Positions 30,469-39,999 of a DNA stretch of 64,000 nucleotides are shown piece by piece. The DNA is from Alteromonas sp. LMIT006 (GTDB lineage Bacteria > Pseudomonadota > Gammaproteobacteria > Enterobacterales > Alteromonadaceae), in assembly GCF_024300645.1 (NCBI RefSeq), contig NZ_CP101291.1, positions 992,001 through 1,056,000 on the forward strand. The letters are read 5' to 3'. The notes beneath the pieces are model-generated. The model saw nothing but the letters and a program-made list of their open reading frames with translations. It made no database searches and was not told where the DNA came from. A program made the position numbers and the translations under genes. Numbering within the stretch: position 1 is the first letter of the stretch; every line of letters starts with the position of its first letter.

Positions 30469-30624
30469 TTGCGGTCAGCAAAAGGTCTCATTTCTAACCT
30501 CTATTTAATCAGTGATGCATTACCTCAACACTGTGCGCGTTTGGACGAGTTTGAAGGCGCATATCGGTTCTATGAATTGATGATGCGCCTGTGGGTCGAA
30601 CGGCGTTTAGTTATGGAAGATTAA
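30469..30624 (+). pseudogene. Remnant of a gamma-glutamylcyclotransferase (AIG2)-like gene
   Basis: After the thyA TAG the same frame stays open for 51 codons without a good start. It encodes NLYLISDALPQHCARLDEFEGAY in two overlapping short blocks; the LPQHxxxLDEFEGxxYxR pattern is typical of the C-terminal part of AIG2-like gamma-glutamylcyclotransferases. Beyond EFEG the match is lost in this frame, while another frame reads IDDAPVGRTAFSYG, resembling the family's final strand. This suggests a 5'-deleted, frameshifted gene. Its end overlaps the azoR stop. The family call rests on one short motif. Confidence 0.4.
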
Positions 30625-31202
30625 ACCAATGCCTCTAACTCCGCTTTCGCTGCGTTCAAAACGGTCTCAGGCTCTTCCATGCCTAAACCTTCTGCATGCA
30701 CAACATGCACATCGGTTAGCCCCAAGAAATTAAAGAAAGTGTGTAACCAAGGAGTCAAGGTGTCCATCGGTGTGCCTTTGTATTTGCCGCCGCTGGCAAT
30801 GGCGATGATGACTTTTTTGCCATCAAGCAACCCTTGTGGGCCCGTTTCGGTATAGCGAAAGGTCACGCCAGCACGCGCAATATGATCGACCCAAGCCTTG
30901 AAAGTCGAAGGCGCCCCAAAATTATACATTGGCATCCCAATCACTATGGTATCTGCCGCTTGCACTTCAGCAATCAAATCATCAGAAATTTGGGCTAATT
31001 CATTTTGTTCCGCAGTACGGGTTGAGGTATCGGTCATCCAAGCCCGCATCGCTTCGCTCGATAAAGAAGGTATTGCATTCGGGGTTAAATCACGTTTTGT
31101 AATAGCAACGCCACTTAACTTACTGACATAGTGCGCCGTTAATGCGCTAGAATTGCCGTTATCACCTTGAATTGATGCGTTGACCACAAATACTTGAGTC
31201 AT
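30621..31202 (-). CDS. azoR: FMN-dependent NADH-azoreductase
   Basis: 193 residues from the ATG at 31202 (MTQVFVVNASIQ); GGAG lies 6 bases before it, favouring it over the ATG at 31214. A flavodoxin-like quinone/azo reductase: VNASIQGDNGNSSALT at the phosphate-binding loop, IVIGMPMYNFGAPSTFKAWVDHIARAGVTF as the AzoR signature, and IAIASGGKYKG. It reduces quinones and azo compounds by two-electron transfer. It is divergent from the pirin gene, an association that fits a shared electrophile/redox response but is not proof of one. Confidence 0.93.
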   Translation of the reverse strand: MTQVFVVNASIQGDNGNSSALTAHYVSKLSGVAITKRDLTPNAIPSLSSEAMRAWMTDTSTRTAEQNELAQISDDLIAEVQAADTIVIGMPMYNFGAPSTFKAWVDHIARAGVTFRYTETGPQGLLDGKKVIIAIASGGKYKGTPMDTLTPWLHTFFNFLGLTDVHVVHAEGLGMEEPETVLNAAKAELEALV

Positions 31203-31411
31203 CTTGTTCTCCAAAAAATAGTTTAATCAGGGTAAGTGAGATAATCATAGTATTAAATTATTTAGAATAAAAATGATAAAAATAGCGCATAATGTTCGAT
31301 TTTATAGAATGAAAAAGATTCGAAAAAATAGATGGAAACATTGGGGTTTTTGCACTGGAAGTTACATCATATTGGGGTATAGTAAAAGGACGCAGCCAAG
31401 GAGAAGTTAAC
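31203..31411. promoter_or_regulatory. Divergent azoR/pirin promoter region
   Basis: 209 AT-rich bases between two divergent start codons, holding the promoters of both. AAGGAG for the pirin gene is at about 31398-31403. No regulator gene of the LysR or HxlR type is next to it. No clear operator palindrome is visible. Confidence 0.3.
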
Positions 31412-32260
31412 ATGCCACGATTACTCAAAGCCAAACAACACGATATTGGTGGATTATACGTGAAACGCATTTTGCCCAATCCGGAGCAGAAGATGGTGGG
31501 GCCGTTTGTGTTTTTTGATCATATGGGCCCAGGTCAGTTTGCCCGTGGAGAAGGGATCAATGTTCGTCCGCACCCACACATCGGTTTGTCCACTTTGACG
31601 TATTTGTTTCGTGGCAGTATTTTGCATCGCGATTCGTTGGGAAATCATCTTGAAATTTATCCAGGTGACTTGAACTGGATGACCGCAGGGCGGGGTATTG
31701 TGCACTCTGAACGTGAGACCTTGGAGGTCAAAGCCAGTGAGCATGATATCGATGGATTACAGTGCTGGATTGCATTACCACCAGAGAAAGCAGAGATCGC
31801 GCCAGATTTTGCGCATGTCAAAAAACATCAGCTGCCTCACTATATTCATGACGGCATTACACTTCGCTTGGTTGCGGGCGATGCCTATGGTATGTCCGCT
31901 CCGTTCAAAACCCACTCCCCGCTGTTTTACGTGGATGCGTTGCTCGATGCTGGGAACCACATTGATAGGCCTCACTCACATCAAGAAACGGCTGTGTATG
32001 TGATCTATGGTGAGGTCGAAATTGGTAATGAAACTTATAACCAACACGATTTTGTGGTACTTGATAAAGATAAAACGATCACAGCAAATCAGCATTCACG
32101 CGTGATTATCTTAGGCGGTGAGCCTTTTGCTCAAAAACCACTGTTGGAATGGAATTTTGTGGCTTATAGCAATGAGCGTTTACAAAAGGCTAAAGAAGAC
32201 TGGCGCGCTGGCAAATTCCCATCGATTCCGGGGGATGATCATGAATTCATTCCGTACTAA
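31412..32260 (+). CDS. Pirin-family protein
   Basis: 282 residues with the bicupin pirin fold. The N-terminal metal site is visible in VRPHPHIGLSTLTYLFRGSI (His pair) and MTAGRGIVHSE; a Glu and a further His complete it. The second cupin shows HIDRPHSHQETAVYVIYGEV. Bacterial pirins have quercetinase activity or modulate partners such as pyruvate dehydrogenase; none can be assigned here. A strong Shine-Dalgarno AAGGAG precedes the ATG by 8 bases. It converges on the AmpG-like gene. Confidence 0.93.
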   Translation: MPRLLKAKQHDIGGLYVKRILPNPEQKMVGPFVFFDHMGPGQFARGEGINVRPHPHIGLSTLTYLFRGSILHRDSLGNHLEIYPGDLNWMTAGRGIVHSERETLEVKASEHDIDGLQCWIALPPEKAEIAPDFAHVKKHQLPHYIHDGITLRLVAGDAYGMSAPFKTHSPLFYVDALLDAGNHIDRPHSHQETAVYVIYGEVEIGNETYNQHDFVVLDKDKTITANQHSRVIILGGEPFAQKPLLEWNFVAYSNERLQKAKEDWRAGKFPSIPGDDHEFIPY

Positions 32261-32288
32261 CGATGAGTGGCTTACTGAAAAATTTGCG

Positions 32289-33635
32289 CTAACGCCCTTC
32301 TAAGCGATGTATTTCATGCCGGATTCGATACAAAAACCACAGACTTGGGATCACCATCACGGCCGTTAACACAAAAAACAGCGCCCAATTACCATCCAAG
32401 CCATCGACAATAAGACCGCTGGACGAGGCCAAGAGAGTGCGACCAAATACCCCCAATGAGGCCATAAGTGCATATTGAGTCGCACTGAAGGCTTGGTTGC
32501 ATAGCAAGGATATAAACGCAACCAGCGCCACACTGCTCCATGCTGAGGTAAAGCCGTCCACAAATACCGTCGCAGCAAATAATGCCTGGTTAGGACCCAC
32601 CATAGCCATAAGGGAGAACATCAAATTCGAACTGGCCATTGCAATCCCACCAATCATTAGCCCACGGTAAATGCCATATTTCATATTTACCGCACCACCA
32701 ATCACGGCAAAAATGATCGTTACCCACCAGTTTAACAGTTTGGAGTACGTGCCAATCTCGGAATTGCTAAAGCCAATTTCTTTATAAAAGACAATGGACA
32801 TTCTACCTAAGAACGCTTCTCCGATTTTGAATAAAAAGATGAACAACAAAATGGATAACGCCAAGCGCACCCCATTGCGAGTAAAAAACTCCTTAAACGG
32901 TTCAATGACCGTCACTGCAATCCAGGTAAAGTATTTGCTGTAAGCAGTGTGAGTGCCTACTTTATTTTGAAAGTCAGTTGTGGCTTGCGCTTGCGTGGCT
33001 TGTCGGTTGGTCTGCGGTTCTGATACCCACCACACTGTGATGGATAACAACAACATGACCGCAGCCATCGCCCAATACAATGTGTGCCACTCGAACACTG
33101 GCAAATCTATTAGAAAAAACGGCAATGCCCCCAGCCCACCATAGCCAGTCCACCACCCAGCAGTAGCCATCGCGGACGCGCCGGACAAGGCTTCTTTTTC
33201 ATGTCGCGCAATACTGTCTACGCGAAACGCATCAATCGCAATGTCTTGTGTGGCTGAAGCTACCGCGATGCCCACCCCAAACAGTGCCACAAAATACAAA
33301 TCCGACGTGATATTTAACGTACCCATCATCACACACAATACGATGATGCAACATTGCGTAAGAAGGATCCAACTGCGCCGTTGCCCTAGGCGCCCTAGCA
33401 GTGGTAAGCGTACCCGGTCTAATAAAGGCGACCACAAAAAATTGATGGAGTAGGCCACAAAAATTGACCCGAATAAACCAATGGCAGAACGACTCAGTCC
33501 TGCCTCTTGCAGCCAAGCGGTCATCGCGGAGCCAATTAACACCCATGGGAACCCACTGGCCATGCCCAAGCAGAAAATGGCAAGCAGCCGTTTATCGCGA
33601 TAATAAGAAAAGCTTCGAGTGAGAGTGGCGAGCAA
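32289..33635 (-). CDS. ampG: AmpG-like muropeptide MFS permease
   Basis: 448 residues, 12-14 hydrophobic segments. The N-terminus (LAIFCLGMASGFPWVLIGSAM, given in two parts: LAIFCLGMASG and FPWVLIGSAM), LWSPLLDR and RRSWILLTQ, and ATQDIAIDAFRVD match AmpG, which imports GlcNAc-anhydroMurNAc peptides for recycling. The apparent start is TTG at 33635; no ATG is available before residue 25, and no strong Shine-Dalgarno is visible, so the true start may differ. It fits the peptidoglycan-salvage genes elsewhere in the window but is not linked to an ampR or ampC gene here. Confidence 0.87.
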   Translation of the reverse strand: MLATLTRSFSYYRDKRLLAIFCLGMASGFPWVLIGSAMTAWLQEAGLSRSAIGLFGSIFVAYSINFLWSPLLDRVRLPLLGRLGQRRSWILLTQCCIIVLCVMMGTLNITSDLYFVALFGVGIAVASATQDIAIDAFRVDSIARHEKEALSGASAMATAGWWTGYGGLGALPFFLIDLPVFEWHTLYWAMAAVMLLLSITVWWVSEPQTNRQATQAQATTDFQNKVGTHTAYSKYFTWIAVTVIEPFKEFFTRNGVRLALSILLFIFLFKIGEAFLGRMSIVFYKEIGFSNSEIGTYSKLLNWWVTIIFAVIGGAVNMKYGIYRGLMIGGIAMASSNLMFSLMAMVGPNQALFAATVFVDGFTSAWSSVALVAFISLLCNQAFSATQYALMASLGVFGRTLLASSSGLIVDGLDGNWALFFVLTAVMVIPSLWFLYRIRHEIHRLEGR

Positions 33636-33811
33636 GATACGTCCGATGGATTTTTTGTTTTATTGTAAGTGAGCGCGCCAACAAAAGAAAGGGCTAAGGC
33701 CTAACCCCTATCCAGTCGAACGGACACGATCCATGATGTAGCAAAAAACCTTTGATTTCTTTTTGCAAATACTTTGCTTGTTTGCGGATGCTTAAATACT
33801 GGCTGATTAAA

Positions 33812-35215
33812 TTACATTGGGTCAGATAAACTTGGTTGGTACCAATTGAGTTCTTCACGCAAGGAGACGACCGTCCCAACAATAATCAATGCAGGTGGCT
33901 TGACCTCTGCGGCTTCGACTTTGGCTTTGATATCAGTAAGTGTACCGGTGACAACATGTTGGTGCGCAAGGGTAGCGCTTGCGACAATGGCGATGGGCAT
34001 ATCTTTGGGCATACCGTGAGCAATGAGTTCTCGGCAAATGATATCAAGCCCGGTCATACCCATATAAAATACCAAGGTTTGATTGGTGTTGACGAGCGCT
34101 GGCCAATCAAGATTGATACTGTCGTCACGCAAATGTCCGGTGGCAAACGTCACTGATTGCGCATGATCACGGTGGGTAAGGGGGATCCCGCTATACGCTG
34201 AGGCACCAGACGCAGCGGTGATCGCAGGGACCACTTGAAAGGCTACCCCTTGCTCGACCAAGGTCTGTAGTTCCTCGCCACCACGACCAAAGATAAACGG
34301 ATCGCCGCCTTTGAGACGAACGACTCGATTCCCCAATTTGGCTTGGTCAACTAATAACTGATTAATCTCTTCTTGTGGAATGGTGTGCTTAGATTTGGCT
34401 TTGCCAACATAGATCTTTTCAGCGTCGCGTCGAACCAGTTCAACAATCGCTGGTGAGACAAGCCTGTCATAGACGACCACATCGGCTTTTTGCATCAAAC
34501 GCAGGGCGCGAAATGTCAATAAATCCGGATCACCCGGCCCAGCTCCGACAAGATAAACTTCCCCTTGAGCTTTTTCGCCTTTGGCGAATGCATCTAACGC
34601 TACAGCAAAATCGGCTTCTGCCTTGGAATCATTGCCTTGTAAAACATCTTCGGCAATCTGTCCATCGAGTACGTCTTCCCAAAAATATCGGCGCTGGGTC
34701 ACACTGCTCAGAGATTGCTTAACCGAATCGCGAAATTTCTCACTGAAGGTACCTAATCGAGCAAAATTGACAGGAATCAACGATTCGAGTTTTTGGCGCA
34801 TGTAGCGCAAAACCACAGGAGCTACACCACCACTTGACATGGCTATGATCAAGGGTGAGCGATCAACTATTGAAGGGGTAATGAATTCACATAATGGGGT
34901 ATTATCAACAACATTCACAAGTTGATTACGTTCGGTCGCTAGACGATGAATCTCCCGATTCGTGTCTTCACTGTCAGTGGCCACAAACACAATATTTTTG
35001 TCATTCAGATCATCTTCGACAAACTTTCTCTGTGCTAATTGCAAATTGTGTTGCGTGGCAAGGTTTTTGACCGTATCGCACACCCAAGGGGCGACGATGG
35101 TAATATTGGAGGTACTTTTGAGGATGAGTTCTAGTTTGCGAGCGCCCACTTCTCCTGCACCCACAATCAACACCTTGAGGCTACTGCCTTTCAAAAATAC
35201 CGGAAAATACTCCAT
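33812..35215 (-). CDS. cysG: Siroheme synthase (trifunctional CysG)
   Basis: 467 residues from the second of two adjacent ATGs (35215), where AGGAG lies 6 bases upstream; the first ATG (35218) leaves only 3. The N-terminal third is the NAD-dependent precorrin-2 dehydrogenase/ferrochelatase (VLIVGAGEVGARKLELI; FVATDSEDTNREI; MSSGGVAPVVLRYMRQKLE). The C-terminal half is SAM uroporphyrinogen-III methyltransferase (YLVGAGPGDPDLLTFRALRL; VRLKGGDPFIFGRGGEE; GIPLTHRDHAQSVTF). It makes siroheme for sulfite and nitrite reductases. No cys or nir genes flank it. Confidence 0.96.
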   Translation of the reverse strand: MEYFPVFLKGSSLKVLIVGAGEVGARKLELILKSTSNITIVAPWVCDTVKNLATQHNLQLAQRKFVEDDLNDKNIVFVATDSEDTNREIHRLATERNQLVNVVDNTPLCEFITPSIVDRSPLIIAMSSGGVAPVVLRYMRQKLESLIPVNFARLGTFSEKFRDSVKQSLSSVTQRRYFWEDVLDGQIAEDVLQGNDSKAEADFAVALDAFAKGEKAQGEVYLVGAGPGDPDLLTFRALRLMQKADVVVYDRLVSPAIVELVRRDAEKIYVGKAKSKHTIPQEEINQLLVDQAKLGNRVVRLKGGDPFIFGRGGEELQTLVEQGVAFQVVPAITAASGASAYSGIPLTHRDHAQSVTFATGHLRDDSINLDWPALVNTNQTLVFYMGMTGLDIICRELIAHGMPKDMPIAIVASATLAHQHVVTGTLTDIKAKVEAAEVKPPALIIVGTVVSLREELNWYQPSLSDPM

Positions 35216-35246
35216 CATCTACTCCTAACCGTTTCTTACATGATGA

Positions 35247-36995
35247 TTACTTGCGAGGTTTACGCTTCTCACCGTCACGTTTACCACCGCCATCACGTTT
35301 TCCTCTTGTCGGTGGTTTATCAGACCAAGCACGGATGTCGAGCTTTTGCCCAGCCACGCGCGTATTGCGCAAATGTGATTGTAAGTCTTCAGGCATGCCT
35401 TGAGGCAAATCAACAGTAGAGTAAGTATCATAGATTTCAATGGCACCAATGTTTTTACTACTAATGTTTGCTTCGTTTGCAATCGCGCCGACAATGTTAC
35501 CTGGCTTGACTTTGTGCATATGACCAACCGCGATACGGAAGCGTTGCATACCCGCTTCTGGCTTGCTGTTACCACGTTGGCGTCTCTCGCCGCGCTCACG
35601 TCCACTGCGTTCACGACCTGAGCGATCGCCACGATCACCGCGTTCAGGACGCGCATTCAAATCTGGACGGTCCGCTTCATTTAGGAATAATGGTTCATCG
35701 CCTTGCGCAAGTTTGGCAAATGCAGCCATTAACTTCTCAGGAGCGGCTTCGGTTTCGGTTTGAATCGTTTCAATCAAGGGAATAAAGCTTTCAATTGAAT
35801 CGTCTTCTAACGCTTCCACTATACTCGTTTTGAAACGTACCAAGCGCGATTCGTTAAGATCTGAAATAGAAGGAATCGCCATCATTTCGATGGGTTGTTT
35901 GGTCGTACGCTCAATTTGATTCAGTAAGCGTTTTTCACGATGAGAGATGAACAAAATGGCATCACCATTACGTCCTGCACGTCCGGTACGACCGATACGA
36001 TGCACATAAGATTCGCTATCGTAAGGGATATCGTAATTGATCACGTGACTGACGCGTTCGACATCCAGGCCACGTGCGACAACGTCTGTCGCCACTAAGA
36101 TATCAATGGTGCCTTTTTTGAGGCGGTCAACGGTGCGCTCGCGAGCATTTTGTGGAATGTCACCATTAAGTGGTTCGACATCATAGCCCCTCGCAGATAA
36201 TTTATCAGACAGCTCAATGGTCGCGGTTTTGGTGCGCACAAAGATAATTACGCCATCAAACTCTTCTACTTCAAGAATACGGGTTAACGCTTCGAGTTTA
36301 TGATGACCAGCTACCTGACAATAACGTTGACGAATGGTATCAGCAGTCGTTACTTTAGGGGTGATCTTGACGTGTTCTGGCGAATGCAAATAGCGCTCGG
36401 TGATCTTTTTGATCGGCGGCGGCATGGTCGCGGAGAACAAGGCGGTTTGTTTTTGCTCTGGTGCGTGGCTCAAGATCAATTCCACATCATCAATAAAGCC
36501 CATACGGAGCATTTCATCCGCTTCGTCCAGAACTAAAAAGCGCAACTGGTCGAGTTTTAAGGTTTTGCGTTTGATGTGATCGATGATTCGACCTGGAGTA
36601 CCTACAACGACTTGTACACCGCGTTTTAATTGACGGATTTGATTGTCGTACGACTGACCGCCATAGATGGGTAATACTTTGATTTTTTTGGAAAAACTAG
36701 CATACACTTGGAATGCTTCAGCGACCTGAATCGCGAGCTCCCGTGTTGGGGCTAACACTAATAATTGTGGGAAGTTCTCATCTGGGTCGATGTTGGCAAG
36801 CATCGGTAATGCAAACGCGGCGGTTTTGCCCGTACCGGTTTGTGCTTGTCCTAGCAAATCTTTGCCGTTGAGAATGTGCGGGATACTGGCCGCTTGGATC
36901 GGAGATGGTTTTTCATATCCGACTTTTTCTAATGCCTGCAAAATGGGCTCAGGTAAACCTAAGTCACTAAAAGTCAATTCGACTGTGTCTGTCAT
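35247..36995 (-). CDS. deaD: DEAD-box RNA helicase DeaD (CsdA)
   Basis: 582 residues. Helicase core: Q-motif region GLPEPILQALEKVGYEKPSPIQ, Walker A AQTGTGKTAA, DEAD box LDEADEMLRMGF, SATMP, and HRIGRTGRAGR. After it comes a long acidic linker, an Arg/Gly/Glu low-complexity stretch (RGDRGDRSGRERSGRER), and the DbpA-type RNA-binding domain (IAVGHMHKVKPGNIVGAIANE, in two blocks), then a basic KRDGEKRKPRK tail. CsdA acts in cold-shock ribosome assembly and mRNA decay. It is divergent from prsT across a 164-bp upstream region. Confidence 0.95.
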   Translation of the reverse strand: MTDTVELTFSDLGLPEPILQALEKVGYEKPSPIQAASIPHILNGKDLLGQAQTGTGKTAAFALPMLANIDPDENFPQLLVLAPTRELAIQVAEAFQVYASFSKKIKVLPIYGGQSYDNQIRQLKRGVQVVVGTPGRIIDHIKRKTLKLDQLRFLVLDEADEMLRMGFIDDVELILSHAPEQKQTALFSATMPPPIKKITERYLHSPEHVKITPKVTTADTIRQRYCQVAGHHKLEALTRILEVEEFDGVIIFVRTKTATIELSDKLSARGYDVEPLNGDIPQNARERTVDRLKKGTIDILVATDVVARGLDVERVSHVINYDIPYDSESYVHRIGRTGRAGRNGDAILFISHREKRLLNQIERTTKQPIEMMAIPSISDLNESRLVRFKTSIVEALEDDSIESFIPLIETIQTETEAAPEKLMAAFAKLAQGDEPLFLNEADRPDLNARPERGDRGDRSGRERSGRERGERRQRGNSKPEAGMQRFRIAVGHMHKVKPGNIVGAIANEANISSKNIGAIEIYDTYSTVDLPQGMPEDLQSHLRNTRVAGQKLDIRAWSDKPPTRGKRDGGGKRDGEKRKPRK

Positions 36996-37159
36996 GTGGG
37001 ATCCTAACTGGAAGCAGACGCTGCGGTATTACAAAACTGATCTGCTATATGAACGTGGTAATTATACGCTGTAAGTTGCCGATATACCATGTTAATGCAC
37101 TTTTATTTTTGTCAGTATCGACTAAAATTTAAGATATAGAATAAAAAAGGATTTTGTCT

Positions 37160-39925
37160 ATGGTCTCACTACAACACAAAGCTAAAGTTACATTAGTTGC
37201 TTCTTCCATTGCATTCGTATTGGTTGGATGCGGTCAGAAAACAGCGCAACAGGCATATAATGACGCCAGTCAGAAGCTAATTCAAAAGCAATATAACTCT
37301 GCAGTTATCGAGTTAAAGCATGCTATTCAACAATCACCAGATTATGCTGATGCTCGATTTTTACTTGGCAAAATCTACATGCAGCAGCAGCTTTTTGCAT
37401 CGGCACAAAAAGAATTTGAAAAAGCAAAGAAAACAGGGTTTACCAATTCCGAACTGACCGTTTTATTAGCAAAAGCGTACCATAAAACCGAAAATCTCGT
37501 CGGTTTAATTAACTTAGATGCGCAACCTGACTTTACAGCAGAGCAAGACGTTCAATTTGGTTTTTATCAAGCTTATTCATTACTGCGACTAAAAAAAACC
37601 GATCAAGCAATGCTTCTTCTACAGCAATTGCAATCTGTCGATACGAACACTGAGTTTAGCCAACTGATTGATGCACTTGCTCATGTCCAAAATAGTGAAC
37701 TAGAAAAAGCAGAAACGCTCTTATTATCAATGGCAAAAGCATACCCTGAATCAGTTGACACGCTCGAGATTTTGACTCGAATATATTTATCGCAAAACAA
37801 CTTATCTAAGGTTTCGCCAGTTATTGAGCAGTATTTAGAAATTACGCCAGATGATTTAGAACGGAAATTTATGTTCTCACAGATACTCTTTGAAACTGGA
37901 CAATATCAACGAGCATTGTCGGAGGTTGACAGCTTATTAGAGGTGACAACGAATAATCCACGAATTCATCAATTAAAAAGCATGATTCATGCTGGAACTG
38001 AGCAATTTGATCTCGCTTTTGACAGTGCAGTGAAGTCATTACAACAAGGTCTCGATAACACATCTGTTCGTTTCGTAGCGGGTATGAGCGCATTTATGTT
38101 GCAGAACTACAGTGACGCGAATGAGCACTTGAGCTTGATAGCAAGCCAAATGCCAGATAATCATCCCGGCCTCAAAATGTTAGCAGCGGCACGACTGAAT
38201 TTAGGCCAATCATTAGATGCGAGTGAATTATTATCTCGGTATACCGATGTCAATCATAATGATTCAGCGCTTTTAGCAAAAGCAGGGTTTGATTTATATA
38301 AAGACGGACATTTAGCTGAAGCAAAAACGGTTATGGAGCAACTAGAAAAGATATCTGAATCTTCGATGGCGAAAACGAAGCTGGGCATTCTTAAATTGCA
38401 ACTAAAAGATATAGAAGGCATTCGTGATCTAGAAGCTGCCGTTGATAAAAACCCGAACAATCAAAATGCCCTAGAAGCTTTAGCTAAGGTTTATGTGAGA
38501 ACTAACCAGCTTGATAAAGCGAATGAACTTGCAACAAGGTGGCAATCAATCCACCCGGAAAATTATAAAGGTTTTCTATTAGCAGGAGAAGTTGCACTGC
38601 AAAGGGAGGATTTAAAAACGGCTAAAGTGGCTTTTGAAACCGCGACTCAACTTGCACCGGACGTACCGCAAACTCATTTGGCGCTTGTTAATATCAATAT
38701 GAAACAAAAAAATTACGATGCTGCTTACCATGCAGTCAGCAACACGTTAGAGCGCTTTCCGAACAATATGAATGCCATAGCAGCACATTATGCATTGGTT
38801 AAAATGCTCCAAAAAGACGTTGATGCAATTATTCCTTTAAAAACGTATTTAGCCACAGGCAAGGTAACATCAGATGAGAAAATACTCAGCGCTGAATTGA
38901 TGCAAAAAGAAGGTATGTTAGACGAGGCGGTCTCCATATTAGAGTCTATTCAAATCGACACGTCAACATCGAGAAAATATTGGACTACAAAATCTCGAGT
39001 GCTTCTGCAACGCAATGACTTCAAATCGTTAGACGAACACTATCAGAAGTGGAATCAAACTCTACCCTCTGATTTAGCCGGTTTCATTGGTCGTCTAGTC
39101 ATGTTCGAACTTAAAAAAGATTTTGTTGGCGGTTTGGATTTTATTGACCAAAATCCCCTAATTGCCAGTAACAACGTGATATCCAGAGTACTCCATACTC
39201 ACTTTGCAACCAAAGAACGCCGAGTACGTGTGGCACGTAGAGTGTATGATTCAATACCTGAATCGGTCCAAAAAACGCCGAATGTTCAAGGAATTTACGC
39301 CCGTTTATTACTGCTTGAGGGCAAAGTTAAAGAAGCAATAGTTCCGGCTAGAGTGGCTTTTTCGGCAAGACCAAGTGAAGATAACTTTAAATCGTATTAC
39401 GATGCTTTGCGTTGGAGCGGCAAAGAAGAAGACGCATATGTGCTTGTTTCAGAGTTTAGCCAAATGAAACCTGATAACTCTCTAGCTAATTTGATATTAG
39501 CGCAAGAATATATTGAGAGTGAACCGTTAAAAGCGATGAAAAAATATCAGGCTTTTGTTGAAAAAAATCCGAAACATTTTGTAGCGTTAAATAATTTAGC
39601 GTATTTGATGACTCAACAATCTCAATATGAACAAGCACTAGAATATGCTGAAAAGGCTTTGGGGCTAGCGCCAGATAATGTTGCGGTACTGGATACCGTG
39701 GCACAAATTCACATTGCCTTAAATGCGCCGGAAGTTGCTTTAGAGTATTATCAAAAAGCGTTTGAACAAGATGTCACTAATAAAGAGATTGTTTTAAATT
39801 ATGTTGAAACGTTATTGCAGAATAACCAATCGCGTATTGCACAACGAACGATTGAGCGACATGAGTTCAGTGACCGGTTATCCCAAGACCGGTTAAATGT
39901 ACTGAAAGCCAAATACAATTTGTAA
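37160..39925 (+). CDS. prsT: PEP-CTERM system TPR-repeat lipoprotein PrsT-like
   Basis: 921 residues from the ATG at 37160, preceded by AAAAAAGG; a TTG two codons earlier is unlikely. A lipoprotein signal (VLVGC, lipobox near residue 25) is followed by about 20 TPR-like units along the whole length, such as ALNNLAYLMTQQSQYEQALE. The opening GCGQKTAQQAYNDASQKL and overall size match the PrsT family found in exosortase/PEP-CTERM exopolysaccharide loci. None of the usual neighbours (exosortase, PrsK/PrsR, glycosyltransferases) is in the window. A bidirectional terminator follows. It is lower in GC than deaD. Confidence 0.85.
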   Translation: MVSLQHKAKVTLVASSIAFVLVGCGQKTAQQAYNDASQKLIQKQYNSAVIELKHAIQQSPDYADARFLLGKIYMQQQLFASAQKEFEKAKKTGFTNSELTVLLAKAYHKTENLVGLINLDAQPDFTAEQDVQFGFYQAYSLLRLKKTDQAMLLLQQLQSVDTNTEFSQLIDALAHVQNSELEKAETLLLSMAKAYPESVDTLEILTRIYLSQNNLSKVSPVIEQYLEITPDDLERKFMFSQILFETGQYQRALSEVDSLLEVTTNNPRIHQLKSMIHAGTEQFDLAFDSAVKSLQQGLDNTSVRFVAGMSAFMLQNYSDANEHLSLIASQMPDNHPGLKMLAAARLNLGQSLDASELLSRYTDVNHNDSALLAKAGFDLYKDGHLAEAKTVMEQLEKISESSMAKTKLGILKLQLKDIEGIRDLEAAVDKNPNNQNALEALAKVYVRTNQLDKANELATRWQSIHPENYKGFLLAGEVALQREDLKTAKVAFETATQLAPDVPQTHLALVNINMKQKNYDAAYHAVSNTLERFPNNMNAIAAHYALVKMLQKDVDAIIPLKTYLATGKVTSDEKILSAELMQKEGMLDEAVSILESIQIDTSTSRKYWTTKSRVLLQRNDFKSLDEHYQKWNQTLPSDLAGFIGRLVMFELKKDFVGGLDFIDQNPLIASNNVISRVLHTHFATKERRVRVARRVYDSIPESVQKTPNVQGIYARLLLLEGKVKEAIVPARVAFSARPSEDNFKSYYDALRWSGKEEDAYVLVSEFSQMKPDNSLANLILAQEYIESEPLKAMKKYQAFVEKNPKHFVALNNLAYLMTQQSQYEQALEYAEKALGLAPDNVAVLDTVAQIHIALNAPEVALEYYQKAFEQDVTNKEIVLNYVETLLQNNQSRIAQRTIERHEFSDRLSQDRLNVLKAKYNL

Positions 39926-39943
39926 ATGATGCTCGATAGAGTT

Positions 39944-39972
39944 AAAAAAGCGGACATTTAGTCCGCTTTTTT
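39944..39972. terminator. Bidirectional rho-independent terminator between prsT and tolC
   Basis: A perfect 12-bp stem pairs AAAAAAGCGGAC (39944-39955) with GTCCGCTTTTTT (39961-39972) around an ATTTA loop. The A-tract and T-tract on the two sides let it serve the convergent prsT (+) and tolC (-) genes. Confidence 0.93.
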
Positions 39973-39999
39973 GGGTGGGGTTTGGAGATTTGTCGATGC

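Noticed and set aside
33694-33811. Open frame on the minus strand between cysG and ampG encoding LISQYLSIRKQAKYLQKEI and SCPFDWIGVRP
   Set aside because: It reads smoothly but has no start codon of its own after the cysG stop and no recognisable family. It may be a remnant, but nothing supports a gene.
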